NCBI GenBank assembly: GCA_031266895.1
Contig: JAISAD010000041.1
Location: forward strand, 1 to 16,644
Origin: Bacteroidales bacterium
Lineage (GTDB): Bacteria > Bacteroidota > Bacteroidia > Bacteroidales > WCHB1-69
Direction: 5' to 3'
Length of the DNA: 16,644 bases
The notes below the pieces were generated by a model. The model did no database searches. It saw nothing but the letters and a program-made list of their open reading frames with translations, and was not told the DNA's origin. A program made the translations under genes and the position numbers. Below are positions 7,030-13,086 of this stretch, one piece after another; within the stretch, counting starts at the first letter, position 1; every line of letters begins with the position of its first letter.

Positions 7030-7500
7030 ATGAAAAGAAACATTTTATTATTCTTAGTAGCACTTGCTGTTTTTGGGTGTGCAACAAAAAAGGATTCAAT
7101 TCCTGTAGAAGATTTGAAAGAAATGCTAAAGGAGCATGCGTTGATAGTGGCTCAGCAAGATGGAACTGTTGAAACGTATGATGACAATGGCATAAAGCCA
7201 TTATTTAAACATCTTGAGAAAGGAACCTTTAAAGACTGTTACGTTTTTGATAAAGTTACCGGAAAAGCCTCTGCTCTTGTTTTGGTGTACGGTGAAGCGA
7301 CAGTCCTTTATACAACCATTCTTTCCAAAGAAGCCATTCCTGTATTGGAAAAACATGGCATTCAATATTACACGGATAAAACGGTAGATTACATAGTCAA
7401 TATGACAGGGGATGATAAATGCCCTATGGAAAAAACCGTAACAGATATAGATGACCCCGCTGAAGCTTTTCAGGTTTTGAAAGAAAAATTTGGCAAATAA
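7030..7500 (+). CDS. Lipoprotein with a DUF1893 domain
   Basis: The N-terminus MKRNILLFLVALAVFGC is a lipoprotein signal peptide: Lys-Arg, a hydrophobic core, then a lipobox (VFG-C) with Cys17 as the lipidated residue. The mature 140 residues match what I know of the DUF1893 family: GIKPLF (54-59), DKVTGKASA (74-82), a region resembling LYTTILSKEAIPVLEKHGI, and NMTGDDKCPMEK (124-135). From memory, the Thermotoga TM1506 structure puts this family in the cytidine-deaminase-like fold, and its biochemical role is unknown. Usual members are cytoplasmic proteins of about 120-140 residues. The membrane anchor here implies a periplasmic or outer-membrane location, which is unusual. The gene stands alone, with its own predicted promoter. 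Confidence 0.8.
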   Translation: MKRNILLFLVALAVFGCATKKDSIPVEDLKEMLKEHALIVAQQDGTVETYDDNGIKPLFKHLEKGTFKDCYVFDKVTGKASALVLVYGEATVLYTTILSKEAIPVLEKHGIQYYTDKTVDYIVNMTGDDKCPMEKTVTDIDDPAEAFQVLKEKFGK

Positions 7501-7514
7501 GGATAAGCACCAAT

Positions 7515-7540
7515 AAAAAAAGCGCGATTTTTTTTCGCGC
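7515..7540 (-). terminator. Intrinsic terminator of tRNA-Gln
   Basis: Read on the minus strand, GCGCGA (7540-7535 side) pairs with TCGCGC (7527-7522 side) around a 7-A loop, and a run of seven T follows directly (7521-7515). It lies 3 nt past the tRNA 3' end. On the plus strand no T-tract follows the stem, so it should act mainly on the tRNA transcript. It also separates it from the convergent lipoprotein gene ending at 7500. Confidence 0.75.
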
Positions 7541-7543
7541 CTG

Positions 7544-7614
7544 TTGCCCCGATAGGACTCGAACCCATACAAACAGAACCAGAATCTGCTGTGCTACCAT
7601 TACACCACAGGGCA
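7544..7614 (-). tRNA. tRNA-Gln (anticodon CTG)
   Basis: The minus strand folds as a 71-nt cloverleaf. The acceptor is TGCCCTG with CGGGGCA (one G-T pair). The D stem is GTGT/GCAC. The anticodon arm is GCAGA-TTCTGGT-TCTGT, with CTG at positions 34-36. The T arm is ATGGG-TTCGAGT-CCTAT. The discriminator is A and CCA is not encoded. CTG reads the CAG glutamine codon. It has its own -7 element at 7630-7637 and a terminator after it, so it is a single-gene unit downstream of the aldolase gene. Confidence 0.93.
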
Positions 7615-7629
7615 GTGATTTTTCGGGTG

Positions 7630-7637
7630 CAAAAATA
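7630..7637 (-). promoter_or_regulatory. Predicted -7 element of tRNA-Gln
   Basis: The minus strand reads GTATTTTTGCACCC here, with TATTTTTG matching TAnnTTTG. The tRNA 5' end lies 15 nt past the element. The same 14-mer GTATTTTTGCACCC lies at the same place before tRNA-Met. Confidence 0.55.
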
Positions 7638-7680
7638 CAAAAAAAACTATAAACGGTACACTTTTTTAATACGTTGATTT

Positions 7681-8760
7681 TCAGTATCTATCCATAGCAT
7701 TTAAATCGTCGAAAGCTGTGCGGAGGCGTGTTGTCATTGATTTTTCGCCTTCGCGCAGAAAAACGCGCGGATCGTAATATTTCTTGTTCGGCTTGTCTTC
7801 ACCCTCAGGATTACCGATTTGTTGCTGTAGGTAAGCCTCATTTTTTTTGTAATACTTCATTACCCCTTCCCAAAATGCCCATTGGGTATCGGTATCAATA
7901 TTCATCTTTACCACACCATAGTTCAAAGCCTCTCTGATTTTGGCCGGCTCAGAGCCCGAACCGCCATGAAATACAAAATTAACTGGATTTTCTGCTGTTT
8001 TGTATTTCTCCTGGATGTACTTTTGAGAATTGTGCAGAATAATTGGCTCCAATTTCACATTGCCCGGTTTATAAACCCCGTGCACGTTGCCAAAAGAGGC
8101 TGCAATAGTAAAATTGGGGCTGATTTTGCTTAATTCTCCATAAGCATAAGCTACGTCTTCGGGCTGCGTATAAAGACGCGAACTGTCAATACCGCTATTA
8201 TCTACACCATCTTCTTCGCCGCCGGTGATCCCCAATTCTATTTCAAGTGTCATGTCCAATTTTGCCATGCGAGCCAGGTAGCGTTTACATATTTCAATAT
8301 TCTCTATCAGAGGTTCTTCTGACAAATCAAGCATGTGAGAACTGAAGAGCGGGCGACCATGTTTCCGATAATATTGTTCCCCACAGTCAAGCAGTCCATC
8401 AATCCAAGGTAGCAATTTTTTAGCGGCATGATCAGTATGCAAAATGATCGGAATCCCATAATATTCAGCCATTTGATGGACATGGCCAGCACCGGCGATC
8501 GTACCGGCAATAGCCATCTTTTCGTTCTCATTTTTCAGCGCTTTGCCAGCCATGAAACTTCCGCCGCCATTGGAAAATTGCACCATTACAGGCGAATTAA
8601 CCTCGCGAGCAGCTTCCATAACGGCATTGATAGAGTCGCTGCCAACCACATTTACAGCAGGCAATGCAAATTTCTCAGCTTTTGCAATAGCAAAAATAGT
8701 TTGCATATCATAGCAATTACATACGCCAGCTTTCACTTTTGCAGAGATTTTACTTCCCAT
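7681..8760 (-). CDS. fbaA: Class II fructose-bisphosphate aldolase
   Basis: This zinc enzyme cleaves fructose-1,6-bisphosphate to glyceraldehyde-3-phosphate and dihydroxyacetone phosphate, and runs the reverse reaction in gluconeogenesis, in the cytoplasm. Its 359 residues equal the length of E. coli FbaA, and the sequence is of the same class IIA type. Asp110 and His111 (LHTDHAAKK), His227 (FGNVHGVY) and His265 (FVFHGGSGS) are the catalytic Asp and the zinc ligands, each one residue beyond E. coli numbering. TLEIELGITGGEEDGVDN carries the conserved Glu residues, and KMNIDTDTQWAFW is the substrate phosphate loop. The start MGSKISAKVKAG is preceded by a Bacteroidota -7 element at 8816-8823. 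The gene is divergent from fabG. Confidence 0.97.
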   Translation of the reverse strand: MGSKISAKVKAGVCNCYDMQTIFAIAKAEKFALPAVNVVGSDSINAVMEAAREVNSPVMVQFSNGGGSFMAGKALKNENEKMAIAGTIAGAGHVHQMAEYYGIPIILHTDHAAKKLLPWIDGLLDCGEQYYRKHGRPLFSSHMLDLSEEPLIENIEICKRYLARMAKLDMTLEIELGITGGEEDGVDNSGIDSSRLYTQPEDVAYAYGELSKISPNFTIAASFGNVHGVYKPGNVKLEPIILHNSQKYIQEKYKTAENPVNFVFHGGSGSEPAKIREALNYGVVKMNIDTDTQWAFWEGVMKYYKKNEAYLQQQIGNPEGEDKPNKKYYDPRVFLREGEKSMTTRLRTAFDDLNAMDRY

Positions 8761-8815
8761 AACTATTTGATATTTATATGATTATTTTTAATGATAACGA
8801 TTTGTATCTTGCCTG

Positions 8816-8823
8816 CAAAGATA
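8816..8823 (-). promoter_or_regulatory. Predicted -7 element of the aldolase gene
   Basis: The minus strand reads GTATCTTTGCAGG, with TATCTTTG matching TAnnTTTG. The leader to the ATG at 8760 would be about 50 nt. It lies only 26 bp from the oppositely oriented fabG -7 element, so the two promoters share DNA. No clear -33 element is seen. Confidence 0.5.
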
Positions 8824-8849
8824 CGGGAAATTTTGACAATTAAAAGTTG

Positions 8850-8857
8850 TACCTTTG
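8850..8857 (+). promoter_or_regulatory. Predicted -7 element of the fabG gene pair
   Basis: GTACCTTTGCACC contains TACCTTTG, a match to TAnnTTTG, 37 bp before the fabG ATG at 8895. A TTGACA lies upstream at 8833-8838, but the gap to the -7 element is too short for the Bacteroidota pattern. It probably drives both fabG and the following secreted-protein gene. Confidence 0.5.
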
Positions 8858-8894
8858 CACCTCAAAAATTAATCCTTTAACTAAAGTAATTTTT

Positions 8895-9641
8895 ATGAAG
8901 TTATTATCAGGAAAAGTAGCTGTGGTAACCGGCGCAGCAAGAGGAATCGGGAAATCAATTGCTTTAAAATTAGCCTCTGAAGGGGCAGATATTGCCTTTA
9001 CTGATTTGGCTATTGATGAAAACGGGCAACAAACCAAGCTCGAAATTGCCGCATTTGGCGTGAAAGTAAAAGGCTATGCTTCGAATGCCGCAAATTTTGA
9101 CGATACTCACAATGTGGTGGCTGAAATTATGAAAGATTTTGGCCATATTAATGTGCTGGTAAATAATGCCGGTATCACCCGAGACAGCCTTATGATGCGC
9201 ATGTCCGAGCAACAATGGGATGCCGTAATCAACATTAATTTGAAGTCGGCATTCAATTTTATTCATGCTTGCACGCCTGTTATGTTGAAACAGAAGGAGG
9301 GCAGTATTATCAATATGGCTTCTGTAGTAGGGGTGTCTGGCAATGCCGGACAGTGCAACTATTCGGCCTCGAAAGCAGGCTTAATTGGGCTGGCTAAATC
9401 CATAGCCAAAGAACTCGGTTCGCGTGGCATTCGGGCTAATGCCATTGCTCCCGGTTACATTCAAACCGATATGACGGAAAATTTATCTACCGAAGTGAAA
9501 GAGACGATGATGAAATCAATTTCGTTACGCCGCGCAGGTACACCGGAAGATATTGCCAACGTGGCACTTTTTCTCGCTTCCGACCTGTCTTCATATATGA
9601 CAGGACAAGTATTGGTTTGCGATGGAGGAATGGGAAGTTAA
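8895..9641 (+). CDS. fabG: 3-oxoacyl-ACP reductase FabG-like short-chain dehydrogenase
   Basis: FabG reduces 3-oxoacyl-ACP with NADPH in fatty-acid elongation. I chose the ATG at 8895 (MKLLSGKVAVVTGAARGIGK): it gives 248 residues, the normal FabG length, and lies after the predicted promoter. An ATG at 8847 would overlap the promoter. The cofactor motif TGAARGIG is at 12-19 and NNAG at 90-93. The catalytic set is Asn115, Ser143 (MASVVGVSG), Tyr156 and Lys160 (YSASK). The PGYIQTDM loop follows, and the C-terminus is DGGMGS. The sequence is close to true FabG, but short-chain dehydrogenases with other substrates look similar and there are no fatty-acid genes beside it. The next gene begins 8 bp later. 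Confidence 0.9.
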   Translation: MKLLSGKVAVVTGAARGIGKSIALKLASEGADIAFTDLAIDENGQQTKLEIAAFGVKVKGYASNAANFDDTHNVVAEIMKDFGHINVLVNNAGITRDSLMMRMSEQQWDAVININLKSAFNFIHACTPVMLKQKEGSIINMASVVGVSGNAGQCNYSASKAGLIGLAKSIAKELGSRGIRANAIAPGYIQTDMTENLSTEVKETMMKSISLRRAGTPEDIANVALFLASDLSSYMTGQVLVCDGGMGS

Positions 9642-9649
9642 AACATATT

Positions 9650-11149
9650 ATGAAGCATTGTATTTTAACATTGTTTTTAGGCTTGTCTTTAGGTATTTGC
9701 ACATGGGCTCAAACGCCTAAAGACAAGCCGTTGCGTATAGAGTTGGAGACGGCGAAAGATGCTGATGATTATCACTTTGCAATAGCAGGAAAAGCAGGGG
9801 TTTACATCTTTTATGAAAGTGAAAATATCGGAAAAGACAGTTCGATATGGATTTTCATACACTATGATACCAATTTACAACGAATAGCTACGTTTCAGTT
9901 ACCTGTACGCAGTCGTTATGCTTATAGCTATGTGTGTGAAAACCAATCGCATATTTTTATATTATTACAGGAAACATCCGTTTCCAAAAGTAGCGGCGTG
10001 CCAAGTGCCGTTATCAGGGTGAATGTGTCTGATAACAGCGTGGAAACCTGCGAATTAGGGATTTTGCCCAATCTCACCGTGCGCGATATGAAAATGATAG
10101 ATAGCAATCATCTTTTGCTGCTGCTTTCCGATGAGAAGTATGATGAAATTCTTTATATTAATCTTGCTGATAAACAGCTATTTAAGCCTGACTTGCCGGA
10201 AAAGTCCATTTCTATTGTCAATTTTATGACAATAGATACTCTGCAAAAGCAGGTACTTTTAGGTATGATTACCATGCAAGATAAACAGGCTTATCTGGGC
10301 TTGTATATTACAGATTATCATGGAAAAATAATCGACATACAATTTTTTCCGGCAGTTAAAGATTTTTTTTACAATAATGCTCAATTAACCATAGTAGATA
10401 GTGCAATTTATTTGATTATAGGAACTTACAGTACTTCCGAAACTAAATTCAGCAGCAATATTCATTCGGGAGTTTACAGTTTACGCTATCGGGACGGGCG
10501 TTTTGAACAGCCTCATTTTTTTAACTACGCCGACTTGAAAACAGAAGATGCTACCGGTCGCAAATCCACACCGCCCTCTCCTGCCCCGTCTGGCGCCAAT
10601 ATGTACACCTTGCCCTCGCCACTCTTTACGGACAGTACGCGCATACTTTTCCTCACGGAACTTTACTATCCGGAATATACAACTACCTCTACTTATAACA
10701 CTTACGATCCGTATTCCTATGGACGCACACCTGCTTACACTAATTCTTTTTCCGGTTATCGTTATGTCAATGCCTACATCACTGCGTTTGACACTGCCGG
10801 CAGATTGAACTGGAATTACTATTTTCCTTTTCAAAATCTCATTACCTATCGCTTGATGCAACGGTTGAGCGTCGTTTTTTTTGGCGAGGAGACGCTGCTC
10901 TACTATCCGTTCAATACTTATATTACTGCCACTTTGTTGCATAATTCGACAACTATTGAACCGATTGCTACTACTGCTTTAGAGACCATTTTTGCCCGTG
11001 ATATAGTAGAATACAGCCGCGATGCCCATATCACACACTGGTATGGCAATAATTTTTTGTGTTCGGGTTACCAGTATATTCGAAACAGCACAAAAGGCAT
11101 AAAGCCAAAACGTTACGTTTTTTATTTGAATAAATTGGCGTACAAGTAA
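9650..11149 (+). CDS. Uncharacterised secreted protein, Tyr-rich segment
   Basis: This is a 499-residue protein with a clear Sec signal peptide, MKHCILTLFLGLSLGICTWAQ, cleaved near residue 20-21. The start at 9650 lies 8 bp after the fabG stop; an in-frame upstream ATG inside fabG would spoil the signal. The mature part alternates short hydrophobic strands and turns, with recurring patterns such as IYLIIGTYS and ITAFDTAGRLNWNY, suggesting an all-beta, perhaps propeller-like fold. Residues about 337-374 are rich in Tyr, Thr, Ser and Pro, with ten Tyr in some 37 residues. It resembles, in my memory, uncharacterised exported proteins found only in Bacteroidota. I see no catalytic motif, lipobox or C-terminal sorting domain. 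Function is unknown. Confidence 0.85.
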   Translation: MKHCILTLFLGLSLGICTWAQTPKDKPLRIELETAKDADDYHFAIAGKAGVYIFYESENIGKDSSIWIFIHYDTNLQRIATFQLPVRSRYAYSYVCENQSHIFILLQETSVSKSSGVPSAVIRVNVSDNSVETCELGILPNLTVRDMKMIDSNHLLLLLSDEKYDEILYINLADKQLFKPDLPEKSISIVNFMTIDTLQKQVLLGMITMQDKQAYLGLYITDYHGKIIDIQFFPAVKDFFYNNAQLTIVDSAIYLIIGTYSTSETKFSSNIHSGVYSLRYRDGRFEQPHFFNYADLKTEDATGRKSTPPSPAPSGANMYTLPSPLFTDSTRILFLTELYYPEYTTTSTYNTYDPYSYGRTPAYTNSFSGYRYVNAYITAFDTAGRLNWNYYFPFQNLITYRLMQRLSVVFFGEETLLYYPFNTYITATLLHNSTTIEPIATTALETIFARDIVEYSRDAHITHWYGNNFLCSGYQYIRNSTKGIKPKRYVFYLNKLAYK

Positions 11150-11160
11150 AGTTTAGGGAG

Positions 11161-11234
11161 TGGCGGGAACGAGATTTGAACTCGTGACCTCCGGGTTATG
11201 AATCCGACGCTCTAACCAACTGAGCTACCCCGCC
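11161..11234 (-). tRNA. tRNA-Met (anticodon CAT), elongator type
   Basis: The minus strand folds as a 74-nt cloverleaf. The acceptor is GGCGGGG with TCCCGCC, and the D arm is GCTC-AGTTGGTTA-GAGC. The anticodon arm is TCGGA-TTCATAA-CCCGG, with CAT at 34-36 and an A-C mismatch at the base of the loop. The T arm is ACGAG-TTCAAAT-CTCGT. The discriminator is A and CCA is not encoded. G1 pairs with C72 and the anticodon stem lacks three G-C pairs, so it is not the initiator. A CAT anticodon could also belong to tRNA-Ile2 after lysidine modification; sequence alone does not settle this. Confidence 0.88.
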
Positions 11235-11247
11235 GTTTTTGAGGGTG

Positions 11248-11255
11248 CAAAAATA
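11248..11255 (-). promoter_or_regulatory. Predicted -7 element of tRNA-Met
   Basis: The minus strand reads GTATTTTTGCACCC, with TATTTTTG matching TAnnTTTG, ending 13 nt before the tRNA 5' end. The 14-mer is identical to that before tRNA-Gln. The tRNA may therefore be transcribed independently of the TlpA-like gene that ends at 11300. No terminator is visible after the tRNA. Confidence 0.5.
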
Positions 11256-11299
11256 CACTTTTTTTTGAATTGATAATGTTCTTGAATGTTTTTTTGCAA

Positions 11300-12991
11300 C
11301 TATTTGTTTAGCAACCGCTCTACGGCCTTGCCAAGTTCTGGCCCTCGCAGGTTTTTAGCGGCAATACGGCCATCTTTATCCAATAAAAAGGCAGCAGGAA
11401 TAGCAGTTATCCCATATAATTTAGCTGCTTCCGATGACCAATATTTCAGATCGCTAACATGGTTAGTCCATACTAAATTATCGTCTGCAATTGCTTTTAC
11501 CCAACTTCCTTTATCACGATCTAACGACACACTGTAAATTTCAAAACCCTGCTCGTGATATTTTTGGTAGGTAGCCACCACATTGGGATTTTCCATGCGA
11601 CAGGGACGACACCACGATGCCCAGAAATCTATCAATACTACTTTACCGCGCAAATCCGATAACTTTAAAATTTTACCGTCAGGATTGCTGAAAGCCAATT
11701 CGGGTGATATGGAGCCGATATTGATAGATGTGCCAACAGAATTCTCATAGTCGTATTTAGACTTTACAATAGTATTGTCGGGATATTTAACGTGCAAAGC
11801 TTCAACTATTTCGCTATGTAATGCAGCGTTATTATCGCGCGGAAACATATCCAGGAAGAGCAAAACGGCAAGGTCATCTCTGTGTGGCAGCAGGTCGTTT
11901 CTCACAGCATTACTGTTTTTTTCGGATTCGGCATTGTAAACCTGCTGTAATTCACTGATTCTATTGTTGATAAGCGTGCCGATATGATTCAAAATATTTT
12001 GATTGTCTGCATGGCTTACAGCAGAAATGTTCATGAAGGAAGTTCTTGTAATGGAAATATTATCAGGAAATTGTATGGCAATAGCAGCCAGTTCGCTGGC
12101 CAATTCGGCTTTCGCTTTTTTGCTAACGGTGGCATCAAACATCATTTTATCCCGTTTATCATTCCAAACGCTCAATTTTTCGACTGCCTTTAGTAATATG
12201 TCATCGGCATCCTTATGTCTCTGATGTAGATATGTCTGGTAGTTTTCAATGAGCCGATAAAGCGCCTCTTCACCAGCAATTCTATTGGAAGAGAAATTAT
12301 AGACATTATCTACATTTTGCTTGTAATTGGCAAAAGGTTCATAGTGCATCAATATCAATTTGACAATAGAGGAGGTTTGGCTCAGGTAATCATTGACATT
12401 TTTAGCGAGCACAATTTCCCTATTGCTCATTCCAAGAGTTACATTCCTCAACGAATCGGCAAATTGCAATGTGGTGTCAATGTATCTGTCCACATCCTGA
12501 TTCGTTTGGTGATAGAGATTAAAATTTTGATATAATTCGCCCAACTTGATTTGTCGCGGATCGTTTTTCAATAAATAATTCAGGCTATCCAGTACGATTT
12601 GCGTACGAATAAGACGATCATTGTTCTGTTTCACAAATTGAAATGAGGCACTTCCACTCGCCTGTTCCAATTTGGAAATAGAGTTGGCATTGGCGCTAAA
12701 TGACAAATTATCACCCGGATAGAGTGCCACATTGATGAAATTATTGTCATCCAGCACCAGCATGTAAATGTCGGGCGCCGGTAAGGTAACCGTAAGGGTA
12801 AAATGGCCCTGCGCATCGATGGGGGCAGTAGCAAAAACCTTTTTTTCACCGTAAGCCAATTGCAACTTTATGGATTGAAATGTGGTATTATTTGTCAAAG
12901 TTCCATCAATAGCTACCGGCTTTTGCGCTTGAAGCAAAATAGATTGCAATATCAATGCAATCAACAGGATAGTTGTTTTTCTTATACTCAT
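11300..12991 (-). CDS. Secreted TlpA-like thioredoxin with N-terminal DUF4369-type domain
   Basis: The 563 residues begin with a Sec signal peptide, MSIRKTTILLIALILQSILLQAQ, so the protein acts in the periplasm or on the envelope. Residues about 25-105 form a beta-rich region of the DUF4369 kind (IDGTLTNN, IDAQGHFTLTVTLP, YPGDNLSF). The middle, about 110-410, is mostly helical. The C-terminal domain, about 425-563, is TlpA/ResA-like: LSDLRGKVVLIDFWASWCRPC with Cys461 and Cys464 as the redox pair, ENPNV after it, and a cis-Pro at 532 (ITAIPAAFLLD). It should reduce or exchange protein disulfides; its partner is unknown. Proteins of this build are numerous in Bacteroidota. The gene diverges from aroA and has its own -7 element. 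Confidence 0.93.
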   Translation of the reverse strand: MSIRKTTILLIALILQSILLQAQKPVAIDGTLTNNTTFQSIKLQLAYGEKKVFATAPIDAQGHFTLTVTLPAPDIYMLVLDDNNFINVALYPGDNLSFSANANSISKLEQASGSASFQFVKQNNDRLIRTQIVLDSLNYLLKNDPRQIKLGELYQNFNLYHQTNQDVDRYIDTTLQFADSLRNVTLGMSNREIVLAKNVNDYLSQTSSIVKLILMHYEPFANYKQNVDNVYNFSSNRIAGEEALYRLIENYQTYLHQRHKDADDILLKAVEKLSVWNDKRDKMMFDATVSKKAKAELASELAAIAIQFPDNISITRTSFMNISAVSHADNQNILNHIGTLINNRISELQQVYNAESEKNSNAVRNDLLPHRDDLAVLLFLDMFPRDNNAALHSEIVEALHVKYPDNTIVKSKYDYENSVGTSINIGSISPELAFSNPDGKILKLSDLRGKVVLIDFWASWCRPCRMENPNVVATYQKYHEQGFEIYSVSLDRDKGSWVKAIADDNLVWTNHVSDLKYWSSEAAKLYGITAIPAAFLLDKDGRIAAKNLRGPELGKAVERLLNK

Positions 12992-13036
12992 TCTTTTCTT
13001 TTTTATTTAAAAACAGTATTGTTGTAATAAAGGATG

Positions 13037-13044
13037 CAAATATA
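13037..13044 (-). promoter_or_regulatory. Predicted -7 element of the TlpA-like gene
   Basis: The minus strand reads GTATATTTGCATCC, with TATATTTG matching TAnnTTTG, about 45 bp before the ATG at 12991. No clear -33 element is seen. It faces away from the aroA promoter, whose -7 element begins 30 bp beyond it. Confidence 0.5.
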
Positions 13045-13074
13045 CATGAAATTTTCCATTCCTCATTCTTTTTG

Positions 13075-13082
13075 TATTTTTG
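13075..13082 (+). promoter_or_regulatory. Predicted -7 element of aroA
   Basis: GTATTTTTGCACG contains TATTTTTG, matching TAnnTTTG. The aroA ATG at 13087 is only 4 nt past the element, so the transcript would have almost no 5' leader. No good -33 element is found 19-21 bp upstream. Confidence 0.45.
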
Positions 13083-13086
13083 CACG

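Noticed and set aside
7201..7572. 123-codon minus-strand ORF opposite the DUF1893 lipoprotein
   Set aside because: It runs through the tRNA-Gln gene and terminator and is Phe/Tyr-rich antisense translation of a conserved domain.
10481..10942. 153-codon minus-strand ORF inside the secreted-protein gene
   Set aside because: Arg/Gly/Ile-rich antisense shadow of a well-supported gene with a signal peptide; no start context or family resemblance.
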